64,000 bases of DNA from Noviherbaspirillum galbum. GTDB taxonomy: Bacteria > Pseudomonadota > Gammaproteobacteria > Burkholderiales > Burkholderiaceae_D. Below, one piece after another: positions 10,920-19,014 of this stretch. The stretch is taken from the NCBI RefSeq assembly GCF_010974945.1, contig NZ_JAAIVB010000037.1, positions 1-64,000 on the forward strand, written 5' to 3'. Positions within the stretch are counted from its first letter, which is position 1; each line of letters begins with the position of its first letter. The position numbers were made by a program, and so were the translations under genes. The notes below the pieces were generated by a model. The model did no database searches. It was not told the DNA's origin and saw only the letters and a list, made by a program, of their open reading frames with translations.

Positions 10920-11477
10920 ATGAAAACCGCACAAGAAGTCCGCGTCGGCAACGTCGTCATGATCGGCACCGAGCCGATGGTCGTCCTCAAGGCTGAATAC
11001 AACAAGTCCGGCCGCAACGCCGCCGTGGTCAAGATGAAGATGAAGAACCTGCTGACCAGCGCCGGCCAGGAAACCGTCTACAAGGCCGACGACAAGTTCG
11101 ACGTCGTCATCCTTGAGAAGAAGGAAGTGACCTACTCCTACTTCGCCGATCCGCTGTATGTCTTCATGGACGCCGACTACAACCAGTACGAAGTCGAAGC
11201 CGAAAACATGGGCGACGCGCTGAATTACCTGCAGGACGCAATGGCTTGCGAAGTGGTGTTCTACAACGGCAAGGCCATCTCCGTCGAACTGCCCACCACC
11301 ATCGTCCGCGAAATCACCTACACCGAGCCGGCCGTCAAGGGCGACACCTCGGGCAAGGTCCTGAAGCCCGCGAAGATTTCCACCGGCTATGAAATTCCGG
11401 TTCCGCTCTTCGTTGAAATCGGCGACAAGATCGAAATCGACACCCGCACCGGCGAATACCGCAGCCGCAGCAAGTAA
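10920..11477 (+). CDS. efp: Elongation factor P (Arg32 type)
   Basis: A 185-residue three-domain tRNA-mimic that rescues ribosomes stalled at polyproline stretches. The domain I loop reads [12 protein letters not shown], placing Arg at position 32 instead of the lysine modified by EpmA/EpmB; this is the EarP-dependent rhamnosylated class. The C-terminal OB domain ends in [16 protein letters not shown]. It sits directly after earP and is followed by a strong terminator, so both may share one transcript, although the 108-bp gap could hold a separate efp promoter. Confidence 0.97.
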   Translation: MKTAQEVRVGNVVMIGTEPMVVLKAEYNKSGRNAAVVKMKMKNLLTSAGQETVYKADDKFDVVILEKKEVTYSYFADPLYVFMDADYNQYEVEAENMGDALNYLQDAMACEVVFYNGKAISVELPTTIVREITYTEPAVKGDTSGKVLKPAKISTGYEIPVPLFVEIGDKIEIDTRTGEYRSRSK

Positions 11478-11518
11478 GTACAAGGGTCGGGCCGGCTGGG
11501 CCGGCAAGCAGGAAGAAG

Positions 11519-11549
11519 GCGCCGCAGGAGCAATCCGCGGCGCTTTTTT
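11519..11549 (+). terminator. Rho-independent terminator after efp
   Basis: Stem GCGCCGC at 11519-11525 pairs with GCGGCGC at 11537-11543, followed by six T residues. Confidence 0.85.
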
Positions 11550-11658
11550 GTTGGCCTTGCGCCGGATGACCGGCGCGCAATATTGCCCTGCGGTCACGAC
11601 GCGTTATACACTGCCCGCTGTCATCCATCCTTTCAGTCAATCCAGGAATTCCCAGCCG

Positions 11659-12042
11659 ATGAAGACCTTGTCACTGACCGCCGTCTCCCTCAGCATTGCC
11701 CTGCTGGCAGGTTGCGCCAATTTCAAGCTGCCCGGATTCGGCGACAGCGAACCGAAGGTCGAGGCGCCTGTACGCAAGGTGGCGCGCAACCCCGACCTGC
11801 CGCAGCAGACCATCGAGGTCGCGGACGCGGACGGCAAGGTAACGGTGCAAAAGGTGGAATTCCGTTCGGGCGTGTCGTCCGCCACGGTCGAGCGCCTTGC
11901 ACAGCGCTTCGGCTGCACCGGCCGCGCCGGCGCCGGCCTCGTCACCGACAAGGGGCCGGTCGAGGTCTACCGGCTGCAGTGCGACAACGGCACGACCTTC
12001 ATGGCGAAATGCGAATTGCGGCAGTGCCGCCCCCTGCGCTGA
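11659..12042 (+). CDS. Small secreted lipoprotein, unknown function
   Basis: A 127-residue protein with a lipoprotein signal peptide; the lipobox LLAGC puts the acylated Cys at about residue 19. The mature part has a short Pro/Lys-rich linker, then a compact domain with four cysteines (FGCTG, LQCDNG, KCELRQC) that could form two disulphides in the periplasm. I do not recognise a named family. It starts after the efp terminator and ends 30 bp before the stop of the convergent oxidoreductase. Confidence 0.75.
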   Translation: MKTLSLTAVSLSIALLAGCANFKLPGFGDSEPKVEAPVRKVARNPDLPQQTIEVADADGKVTVQKVEFRSGVSSATVERLAQRFGCTGRAGAGLVTDKGPVEVYRLQCDNGTTFMAKCELRQCRPLR

Positions 12043-12072
12043 CCGGCAGGGCAGGGCGGCACCTGGGGTGAC

Positions 12073-13104
12073 TCAGGCTTCGTCGCCCACCTTCAGGATC
12101 AGCTTGCCGAAGTTTTTCCCTTCGAACAGCATAAGCAGGGCTTCCGGGAATTTCTCCAGGCCTTCGACGATGTCTTCGCGCGTCTTGAAGCTGCCTGCCT
12201 GCATCCACTTTGCCATTTCGGCCACCGCGACGGGATAGCGGTCGGCGTAGTCGAACACCACGATGCCTTCCATGCGGGCGCGGTTGACCAGCAGCGAGAG
12301 GTAGTTGGCGGGGCCCTTCACCGGCGTGGTGTTGTTGTACTGCGAGATCGCGCCGCAGATGATGATGCGCGCCTTCATGTTGATGCGGGTGAGCACATCG
12401 TCCAGGATCTCGCCGCCGACGTTGTCGAAGTACACATCCACGCCCTTCGGGCAATGCTGCTTCAAGCCCTCGCGCACCGAGCCGTTCTTGTAGTCGATGC
12501 AGGCGTCGAAGCCGAGTTCGTTGACCACGAAATCACATTTGTCCTTGCCGCCGGCGATGCCGACCACGCGGCAACCCTTCTGCCGCGCGACCTGGCCCAC
12601 CGTCTGGCCCACCGCGCCGGCCGCGCCGGACACCACCACCGTCTCGCCGGCTTTGGGCTGGCCGACGTCGAGCAGGCCGAAATAGGCGGTCATGCCGGGC
12701 ATGCCGAGCGCGTTCAGGTACTTGGGAAGGGGGGCCGCCTTCGGGTCGACCTTGTACAGGCCGGCCGTTTTGTCGTCCGCCGGGCCGACCCAGTAATTCT
12801 GCACGCCGATCGCGCCGGACACGTAGTCGCCCACCGCGAATTTCGGCGAACGCGAGGCGACGACCTTCCCGAGGCCACCCGCGCGCATCACTTCATCGAT
12901 CATGACGGGGCGGATGTAGGACTTGCCTTCGTTCATCCAGCCGCGCATGGCCGGGTCCAGGGAGAGGTAGATTGCCTTGACGACGACTTCGCCTTCAGCA
13001 GGCTCGCGCAACGGCTCGGTGGTGAATTTCCAGTCGGTCGGTTTTGGCATGCCGACGGGGCGGGCGGCGAGGCGGAACTGCTGGTTCGTCAAGGTCGTTG
13101 TCAT
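12073..13104 (-). CDS. Zinc-independent MDR oxidoreductase (CurA/PTGR-like)
   Basis: A 343-residue NADP-dependent medium-chain dehydrogenase/reductase. The N-terminal GroES-like half carries YLSLDPAMRGWM (residues 47-58), typical of the leukotriene B4 dehydrogenase/CurA subgroup; the Rossmann half carries VVSGAAGAVGQTVGQVA for NADP(H). No zinc-binding cysteine set is visible. These enzymes reduce alpha,beta-unsaturated ketones or aldehydes; the physiological substrate here is unknown. It is monocistronic, with a -10-like TATAGT on the minus strand at 13155-13160. Confidence 0.88.
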   Translation of the reverse strand: MTTTLTNQQFRLAARPVGMPKPTDWKFTTEPLREPAEGEVVVKAIYLSLDPAMRGWMNEGKSYIRPVMIDEVMRAGGLGKVVASRSPKFAVGDYVSGAIGVQNYWVGPADDKTAGLYKVDPKAAPLPKYLNALGMPGMTAYFGLLDVGQPKAGETVVVSGAAGAVGQTVGQVARQKGCRVVGIAGGKDKCDFVVNELGFDACIDYKNGSVREGLKQHCPKGVDVYFDNVGGEILDDVLTRINMKARIIICGAISQYNNTTPVKGPANYLSLLVNRARMEGIVVFDYADRYPVAVAEMAKWMQAGSFKTREDIVEGLEKFPEALLMLFEGKNFGKLILKVGDEA

Positions 13105-13430
13105 GTCGAGGTCTCCTGGTAGGCAAGGTGTTTCAGTGTGGTAGAGCGTGGGCTACTATACAATAAATTTGAACGGTCGTGCTTTTTTCAAAAAAGATGT
13201 AACCGAGTTGTTTTCCCTTGGAACTTTCCGTCGAGAACAAAGCCGAAGCAGGGCATGACGGCATTGCCGCGGTTCAAGAAGCGATTTTTGCGGCTTCAGC
13301 GTCAATGCCAGTCGATGGGCCCTCTTGAGAACACAAGATCAGGATGCATCGAGGGCTCATGCGGGATGCGGACGCGTCCCGGATTATCGCAATACCAGGT
13401 TGACCACTCACGTTACTCTCAGGAGATCAC
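13105..13430. other. Intergenic region, oxidoreductase/bactofilin
   Basis: This 326-bp gap separates two divergent genes and should hold both promoters. The stretch 13150-13200 is AT-rich and includes a short palindrome CTTTTTTCAAAAAAG (13182-13196). A Shine-Dalgarno AGGAG lies just before the bactofilin start. No gene is supported here. Confidence 0.5.
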
Positions 13431-13985
13431 ATGCTTCGTTCCGAAAACCTCTTTGGCAAAAAAGATTCCAACACCCCGAACTCCCCGCTCCAGACCAGCA
13501 GCGGCATCGTTCCGACTGGTTCCGCGACGGGCTTGCCGAAGTCGGTTGCGCCGATCACTGGCAACACCGGCGCCATGGGCGCCGCCGCTCCTGCCGCTGA
13601 CACCAGCACGTCCAGCACCAACGAAGTCGGCAGCAAGCTGATCGTCGGCCCGAACATCAAGCTCAAGGGCGTCGAGATCACCGATTGCGACACGCTCGTG
13701 GTCGAAGGCCGTGTCGAAGCCACCATCGATTCCCGCGTGATCCAGATCGCCGACATCGGCGCCTTCAAGGGTTCCGCCGAAATCGACATCGCCGAGATCC
13801 GCGGCGAATTCGACGGCGACCTGACCGTCCGCCAAAAGCTGGTTATCTACTCCACCGGCAAGGTCACCGGCAAGGTCCGCTATGGCAAGCTCGTCATCGA
13901 AGAAGGCGGCCAGCTGTCCGGCGACATCCAGGTTGGCACCTCCGCCGCGGCCAACAAGGGCCTGACCGTCGCCAAGGTCGGCTGA
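13431..13985 (+). CDS. Bactofilin (polymer-forming cytoskeletal protein)
   Basis: A 184-residue bactofilin. The central right-handed beta-helix runs from about residue 62 to 165 with the repeating pattern GVEITDCDTLVVEGRVEATI ... GEFDGDLTVRQKLVIYSTG. The first 60 residues form a disordered Ser/Thr/Pro/Ala-rich tail. Bactofilins self-assemble without nucleotide and scaffold envelope or motility proteins. Its common partner, an M23 (LmdC-type) peptidase, is not next to it, so this is an orphan copy. Start 13431 follows AGGAG at 8-base spacing, and a strong terminator follows. Confidence 0.92.
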   Translation: MLRSENLFGKKDSNTPNSPLQTSSGIVPTGSATGLPKSVAPITGNTGAMGAAAPAADTSTSSTNEVGSKLIVGPNIKLKGVEITDCDTLVVEGRVEATIDSRVIQIADIGAFKGSAEIDIAEIRGEFDGDLTVRQKLVIYSTGKVTGKVRYGKLVIEEGGQLSGDIQVGTSAAANKGLTVAKVG

Positions 13986-14051
13986 TCGGCCTGCGTTCGG
14001 TATCTGGCGGCGCCGCCCTTAAACCAGGCACGCCGCCCGCGATACGACACG

Positions 14052-14085
14052 AAACCCGGATGCGCCCGCATCCGGGTTTTTGTTT
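14052..14085 (+). terminator. Rho-independent terminator after bactofilin
   Basis: A perfect 13-bp stem, AAACCCGGATGCG with CGCATCCGGGTTT, with a two-base loop and a following T-rich run. It isolates the bactofilin gene from purU. Confidence 0.92.
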
Positions 14086-14177
14086 TCCCTTTCCCAGCCG
14101 TGCGACAATAGCGGTTTCTTCGCATTCGACATCGCAGCCCGGCGCCGGCAGACGGCACGGCATCGACCTTCCTCATC

Positions 14178-15047
14178 ATGACGCACCCGGAATACATCCT
14201 GACCCTGTCTTGTCCCGATCACCGCGGCATCGTGCATCGCGTCTCGGGCTTCCTCGCCGAGAACGGCTGCAACATCATCGACTCCGCCCAGTTCGGCGAT
14301 GCCCAGTCCCAGCTCTTTTTCATGCGCGTTCACTTCGCCTCGGAAGACGCGTCGATCAGCGACGAAACCCTCCGCGCACGCTTCGCCGAAGTCGCCCGCG
14401 AGCTGAAGATGAACGCCGAGCTGCATGATGCGCACAAGAAGCCGCGCATGATGATCATGGTGTCCAAGATCGGGCACTGCCTCAACGACCTGCTGTTCCG
14501 CTACCGCAGCGGCCTGCTGCACGTTGAAATTCCCGCGATCGTCTCCAACCACACCGAGTTCTACCAGCTCGCCGCCAGCTACAACATTCCCTTCCACCAC
14601 CTGCCGCTCAAGGCCGGCGCCTCGCCGGAAGCCAAGCGCATCCAGGAGGAGCGGGTGCTGGAGATCGTGCGAGACAACGACATCGACCTCGTCGTCCTCG
14701 CACGCTACATGCAGATCCTCTCGCCCCAGCTCTGCGAAGCCTTGCGCGGCCGTGCGATCAACATCCACCATTCCTTCCTGCCCAGCTTCAAGGGCGCGAA
14801 GCCCTACTACCAGGCGCACGAACGCGGCGTGAAGCTCATCGGCGCCACCGCGCATTTCGTGACCAGCGACCTCGACGAGGGCCCGATCATCGAGCAGGAC
14901 GTGGAACGGGTTGATCACGCGATGGAACCGGAAACCCTGACCGCCATCGGCCGCGACGTGGAATGCGTGGTGCTGGCGCGCGCGGTGAAGTGGTTCGTCG
15001 AGCAAAGGATTCTGCTCAACGGGCACAAGACGGTGGTGTTCAAGTAA
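14178..15047 (+). CDS. purU: Formyltetrahydrofolate deformylase
   Basis: A 289-residue enzyme that hydrolyses 10-formyl-THF to formate and THF, balancing the one-carbon pool. An N-terminal ACT domain (LTLSCPDHRGIVHRVSGFLA, residues 8-27) is followed by a formyltransferase domain with the active-site stretch INIHHSFLPSFKGAKPY and DLDEGPIIEQD, supplying the conserved His and Asp. Length and start fit the family. It appears monocistronic; a REP pair follows. Confidence 0.95.
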   Translation: MTHPEYILTLSCPDHRGIVHRVSGFLAENGCNIIDSAQFGDAQSQLFFMRVHFASEDASISDETLRARFAEVARELKMNAELHDAHKKPRMMIMVSKIGHCLNDLLFRYRSGLLHVEIPAIVSNHTEFYQLAASYNIPFHHLPLKAGASPEAKRIQEERVLEIVRDNDIDLVVLARYMQILSPQLCEALRGRAINIHHSFLPSFKGAKPYYQAHERGVKLIGATAHFVTSDLDEGPIIEQDVERVDHAMEPETLTAIGRDVECVVLARAVKWFVEQRILLNGHKTVVFK

Positions 15048-15083
15048 TAGAAGGCGGGAGTTCTTGAAGCCCGCGCTACGTGC

Positions 15084-15165
15084 TGTCATTCCCGCGAAGG
15101 CGGGAATCCCATTGCGGGTTTCTCCGGACGGCTGAAACGGGATTCCCGCCTTCGCGGGAATGACG
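15084..15165. repeat. REP-pair element, cleanest copy
   Basis: TGTCATTCCCGCGAAGGCG... (15084-15110) and its near-perfect inverse (15139-15165) enclose a 28-base spacer. The spacer, read in reverse, resembles that at 1863-1890 (both contain the GTCCGGAGAA core), which shows the two are copies of one element. It lies between convergent purU and esterase genes and could also end transcription. Confidence 0.82.
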
Positions 15166-15207
15166 GGGGCATTGGCAAATGAGCGCGACGAACGGAGCGT
15201 GTCCCTC

Positions 15208-15882
15208 CTAGTTCCCCAATACCCTCCGCAACCACCCGCTCACATCCCGCACTTCCTCCGCGCAAACCGAATGCGGCATCCCGTACGCATGCCACTCCAC
15301 CTCATACCCCAACCCCACCAGCACATCCCGAGACTGTTCCGCCCGCGCGATCGGAATCACCGGATCATGCGTGCCATGGCAAAGAAAGATCGGCGTCCCC
15401 TGGTTGGCCGCATGCCGTTCCTGTGCCACGACGGCATGCAGCGGCAGATACCCTGACAGGCAGAGCAACCCTGCCAGTGCCTCCGGATGGCGCAAACCGG
15501 TCTGCAGTGTCATCGCGCAGCCTTGCGAGAAGCCGGCGAGCACGATGCGGTTCGCGGGAATGCCGCGCGCCTTTTCATGGGCGATGAATTCCTCGACCAG
15601 GGCCTGCGAGCTGCGCAGGCCGCCTTCGTCTTCCCGCCGCACCAGGTCCACGCCGAGAATGTCGTACCACGCCCGCATGACGTAGCCGTTGTTGACGGTG
15701 ACCGGCATTGTGGGGGCGTGGGGGAAGATGAAGCGGATGTCCGGAAGACCGGTGCGATCGAGTTCATGCACGATGGGCACGAAGTCGCTGCCGTCCGCGC
15801 CCAGTCCGTGCAGCCAGATGACGGAGGCCGACGGAGCCGGGCCGGTGCTGAGTTCGATGAATTCGAGTTGGGGTGTGCTCAT
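15208..15882 (-). CDS. Alpha/beta hydrolase, phospholipase/carboxylesterase family
   Basis: A 224-residue cytoplasmic esterase. The oxyanion-hole motif is LHGLGADGSDF (about residues 24-34), the nucleophile lies in GFSQG, and the acid and histidine of the triad lie in HGTHDPVIP and GMPHSV. It belongs to the EstB/YpfH/acyl-protein-thioesterase-like family, which cleaves short-chain carboxyl esters. Start 15882 opens at MSTPQLEF; a longer frame upstream runs into mog and is not supported. It sits 52 bp after mog on the same strand, probably the last gene of darP-mog-esterase. Confidence 0.88.
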   Translation of the reverse strand: MSTPQLEFIELSTGPAPSASVIWLHGLGADGSDFVPIVHELDRTGLPDIRFIFPHAPTMPVTVNNGYVMRAWYDILGVDLVRREDEGGLRSSQALVEEFIAHEKARGIPANRIVLAGFSQGCAMTLQTGLRHPEALAGLLCLSGYLPLHAVVAQERHAANQGTPIFLCHGTHDPVIPIARAEQSRDVLVGLGYEVEWHAYGMPHSVCAEEVRDVSGWLRRVLGN

Positions 15883-15934
15883 GCTGCTCCTTGAAAGTGT
15901 TGCCGGCCAACCGGAGCAGCGCGCGTGCGCCGGT

Positions 15935-16552
15935 TTATTTCTGCCGGATGGCGGACTTGGGCCGGAACGCCTTGCAGACGGCCTCGTGCGTCTCGATGTA
16001 GGGCCCGCCGATGAGGTCGATGCAGTAGGGTACGGCCGCGAAGATGCCGGGCACGAGTTGCTTTCCTTCCGCATCCTTCAGGCCTTCCAGCGTCTCCTTG
16101 ATTGACTTCGGCTGGCCGGGAAGATTCATGATGAGCGCGGCGTGATCGGCGGTTTCGCGGATCACCGCCACCTGGCGGGAAAGGATGGCGGTCGGCACGA
16201 ACCGCAGGCTGATCTGGCGCATCTGCTCGCCGAAGCCGGGCATTTCCTTGGTGGCCACCGCCAGCGTGGCTTCGGGCGTGACGTCGCGCCGCGCGGGGCC
16301 GGTGCCGCCGGTGGTCAGCACCAGGTCGCAGCCTGCCTCGTCGACGAGTTCGATCAGCGCCTGCTCGATGCGCGCGCGCTCGTCGGGAATGAGCCGGGTC
16401 GCCATCTGCCAGGGGCTGGCGAGGGCCGACGAGAACCAGTCGCGCAGCGCAGGGATGCCCTGGTCTTCATAGACGCCGCTGGAAGCGCGGTCGGAGATCG
16501 ACACCAGGCCGATCAGCAACTCGTCGGGGTCATTCCTCGTCAGTCTGCTCAT
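15935..16552 (-). CDS. mog: Molybdopterin adenylyltransferase
   Basis: A 205-residue MogA-type protein that adenylates molybdopterin before molybdate insertion. The MoCF-domain signature DLVLTTGGTGPARRDVTPEAT is present, as are the N-terminal IGLVSISDRAS and NLPGQPKSI near residue 155. Its product is needed by molybdoenzymes such as the NapA encoded at the right end of this window. The start overlaps the darP stop by 23 bp, so translation may be coupled. An alternative in-frame upstream ATG would lengthen the overlap further. Confidence 0.92.
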   Translation of the reverse strand: MSRLTRNDPDELLIGLVSISDRASSGVYEDQGIPALRDWFSSALASPWQMATRLIPDERARIEQALIELVDEAGCDLVLTTGGTGPARRDVTPEATLAVATKEMPGFGEQMRQISLRFVPTAILSRQVAVIRETADHAALIMNLPGQPKSIKETLEGLKDAEGKQLVPGIFAAVPYCIDLIGGPYIETHEAVCKAFRPKSAIRQK

Positions 16553-17135
16553 CGTCGTCCTGCGCATCGGTCGGGGTGGGATTGGCCTTGGCCGCGCCGG
16601 CGGCCAGGTCCTTGAGCACCTGGAAGATCTCGCGGTAAGCCTTGGGCGGCTTGCTCTCCGCCTGCTCCTTGCGGGCATTGCGGATGAGCGTGCGCAGCTT
16701 CTGCACGTCCACGTCGGGATATTGCTGCTTGAGGTCAGTCAGCGCGCCGTCGTCGGCCAGCAGCTTGTCGCGCCGGCGTTCAAGCGCATGCAGCGCGGCG
16801 GTTTCCGCCTTGGACGCGCCTTTCCAGCTGTCGATCACGCGCTGGATGGCGGCGATTTCTTCCTCTTCGAGCGTGCGCATCTTCTTGCCGACGTACTGCA
16901 TCTGCCGGCGGCGCCCTTCGTGATCCTTGATCTTCTGGCATTCGAGGATGGCTTCGCGCACGTCCTCGGGCATCGGCACGCGCTTCACGCGGTCCTTGGG
17001 TTGCGAAACCAGTTCTTCGCCCAGCTCCTGGAGCGCGGTCATCTCGCGCTTGAGCTGGGACTTGGACGGGCGGTCGTACTTTTGCTCGAACTCGGCGGAG
17101 TTGAAGCCGACGGCGCCCCGGTTGGGATTGACCAT
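16530..17135 (-). CDS. darP: Ribosome biogenesis factor DarP/YjgA (DUF615)
   Basis: A 201-residue charged helical protein of the YjgA/DUF615 family, which associates with late 50S assembly intermediates. The conserved KSQLKREMTALQELGEEL lies at residues 24-41, and KAYREIFQVLKDL near 165. The C-terminus is acidic (DAQDDDEQTDEE). It is divergent from pmbA with a 116-bp gap, the same yjgA/pmbA arrangement seen in Escherichia coli. It overlaps mog by 23 bp. Confidence 0.93.
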   Translation of the reverse strand: MVNPNRGAVGFNSAEFEQKYDRPSKSQLKREMTALQELGEELVSQPKDRVKRVPMPEDVREAILECQKIKDHEGRRRQMQYVGKKMRTLEEEEIAAIQRVIDSWKGASKAETAALHALERRRDKLLADDGALTDLKQQYPDVDVQKLRTLIRNARKEQAESKPPKAYREIFQVLKDLAAGAAKANPTPTDAQDDDEQTDEE

Positions 17136-17251
17136 GATAGAGAATAGAGTGAGAGAGCCGGGCGGCGCGGCAAGGCGCGTCGCGCATCAAGGGCTTTTTG
17201 GCAACGGCTGATATGATAACCGTTTTAAATCGAAACGAGAAAAACAAGCCC

Positions 17252-18616
17252 ATGAGCAACTCCGTTTTTACCCAAACCCAGGACCAGTTGAGAGAGATTG
17301 CGCAGGACGTGCTTCGTTTCGCCCGGGAAATCGGAGCATCGGATGCCGGCGTGGAAATCAGCGAAGGCAACGGCCTCGCGGTCACGGTGCGCAAGGGCAG
17401 CATCGAGACGATAGAACAGAACAAGGACAAGGGCATCGGCGTGACGGTGTACCTGGGGGAGCAGGGGCACGTGCGGCGCGGCAATGCCAGCACCTCCGAC
17501 TTCTCTCGGCGTTCGCTCAAGGACACGGTCGAGGCGGCCTACAACATCGCGCGCTTCACCGCCGAGGACGACTGCGCCGGCCTGCCCGACGCGGATACCC
17601 TCGAAATGTCGCCGCGCGACCTGGACCTCTTCTATCCCTGGACCATTTCCACGGAAGAAGCGGTGGAGATCGCCAAGCGCTGCGAAGGCGCGGCCTTCGC
17701 GGTGGACAAGCGTATCACCAACTCGGAGGGCGCCAGCGTCTATGCGCAGCAGTCGCATTTCGTGATGGCGAATTCGCGCGGCTTCATGGGCGGCTATCCC
17801 TTTTCCCGCCATACCGTCTCGGTGGCGCCGATCGCCGGCCGGGGCGGCAACATGCAGCGCGATGACTGGTATTCGTCGTCGCGCGACCCCGGCAAGCTTG
17901 CCAAGCCCGAAGACATCGGCCGCTACGCCGCGGAGCGCGCGCTGGCCCGCCTGCAGGCACGCAAGCTCGATACCCGCAAATGCCCGGTGCTGTTCGAGGC
18001 GCCGCTGGCGGCCGGCCTGCTCGGAGCCTTCGTGCAGGCCGTGTCGGGAGGCGCGTTGTACCGCAAGTCCACCTTCCTGCTCGATTCCCTTGGCAAGCCG
18101 GTGTTCGCGCCGCACATCCAGGTGGTGGAAGATCCGCACCTGCCGGGCGCGGTGGGTTCCTCGCCCTTCGACGAGGAAGGCGTGAAGACCGTGCAGCGCG
18201 AGGTGGTGAAGGACGGCGTCGTGCAGGGATATTTCCTGTCGAGCTATTCCGCGCGCAAGCTTGGCATGCGGACGACCGGCAATGCCGGCGGCTCGCACAA
18301 CCTCAGGATCACGTCGGACCTTACCCGTCCCGAAGATGACTTCCGCGCCATGCTGCGCAAGCTCGGCACGGGCCTGCTGGTCACCGACCTGATGGGGCAG
18401 GGCGTGAACTACGTGACCGGCGACTATTCTCGCGGCGCATCGGGTTTCTGGGTGGAAAATGGCGAGATCCAGTACCCGGTGGAAGAGATCACGATCGCTG
18501 GCAACATGAAGGACATGTTCATGCAGATAGCGGGCATCGGCGCCGACACGCTGATCCGCGGTACGAAGGAGACCGGGTCGATTCTGATCGAGAGCATGAC
18601 GGTGGCCGGAGGTTGA
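17252..18616 (+). CDS. pmbA: Metalloprotease subunit PmbA/TldE
   Basis: A 454-residue TldE-type protein. With TldD it forms a zinc protease that cleaves unfolded peptides, including microcin B17 precursor and CcdA in E. coli. The TldD/PmbA family features are the N-terminal GASDAGVEISEGNGLAVTVR region and the C-terminal GSHNLRITSD and LLVTDLMGQGVNYVTGDYSR stretches. TldE itself lacks the HExxxH zinc site, and none is seen here. tldD is not in the window. Start 17252 (MSNSVF) is preferred to an upstream in-frame 17198. Confidence 0.94.
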   Translation: MSNSVFTQTQDQLREIAQDVLRFAREIGASDAGVEISEGNGLAVTVRKGSIETIEQNKDKGIGVTVYLGEQGHVRRGNASTSDFSRRSLKDTVEAAYNIARFTAEDDCAGLPDADTLEMSPRDLDLFYPWTISTEEAVEIAKRCEGAAFAVDKRITNSEGASVYAQQSHFVMANSRGFMGGYPFSRHTVSVAPIAGRGGNMQRDDWYSSSRDPGKLAKPEDIGRYAAERALARLQARKLDTRKCPVLFEAPLAAGLLGAFVQAVSGGALYRKSTFLLDSLGKPVFAPHIQVVEDPHLPGAVGSSPFDEEGVKTVQREVVKDGVVQGYFLSSYSARKLGMRTTGNAGGSHNLRITSDLTRPEDDFRAMLRKLGTGLLVTDLMGQGVNYVTGDYSRGASGFWVENGEIQYPVEEITIAGNMKDMFMQIAGIGADTLIRGTKETGSILIESMTVAGG

Positions 18617-18668
18617 GGGCAGGGTGAGAGCCAGTTACAGGCTTGGCTCTGTCCATCCCCGCCAGCAG

Positions 18669-18715
18669 TTGTCATCCCCGCTTGCGCGGGAACGACAGCG
18701 TCAGGCGGGAATCCC
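18669..18715. repeat. Single REP unit with a partial second arm
   Basis: TTGTCATCCCCGC/GCGGGAACGACA forms one imperfect palindrome at 18669-18697, followed by GGCGGGAATCCC at 18704-18715, the end of another REP. It lies between the convergent pmbA and small lipoprotein genes and looks like a degraded copy of the elements at 1801, 4972 and 15084. Confidence 0.65.
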
Positions 18716-18726
18716 AACGGAAGAAC

Positions 18727-18987
18727 TCAACTCACCGGCACCGGCTCCAGGTCATCCGGCATGCTCGCCGGATTCGCATCCAGCGCCATCGGCTCCGCGC
18801 TGTCCGACGAGCTCGACACCAGCTGCGCCACGCTCTTCGTGTACACATCCATGGGCGCGTTCGCCGCGCCGCCGCTCGTTGCCGCGTCGGGCAGGCCCGT
18901 CGCCACGCTCGACGAACCGCCGCCGCATCCCGCCAGCGCCAGCCCCATGCCGGCGGCCATCACCGCCATCCACTGCTTGCTTGTCAT
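18727..18987 (-). CDS. Small lipoprotein downstream of DUF4331
   Basis: An 86-residue lipoprotein: short hydrophobic signal, lipobox ALAGC (Cys near residue 20) followed by GGGSSSV, then an Ala/Ser/Asp-rich low-complexity mature region. No family recognised. Start 18987 is chosen because AGGAG lies 7 bases upstream; ATG 18993 would abut the ribosome-binding site. It begins 27 bp after the DUF4331 stop on the same strand, so the two are one operon and may act together at the envelope (inference). Confidence 0.7.
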   Translation of the reverse strand: MTSKQWMAVMAAGMGLALAGCGGGSSSVATGLPDAATSGGAANAPMDVYTKSVAQLVSSSSDSAEPMALDANPASMPDDLEPVPVS

Positions 18988-19014
18988 GATCATCTCCTAG
19001 TCGATGGCGTTAGC

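Noticed and set aside
13138-13641. 167-codon frame before and over the start of bactofilin.
   Set aside because: It ends out of phase inside the bactofilin gene and has no recognisable domain or ribosome-binding site.
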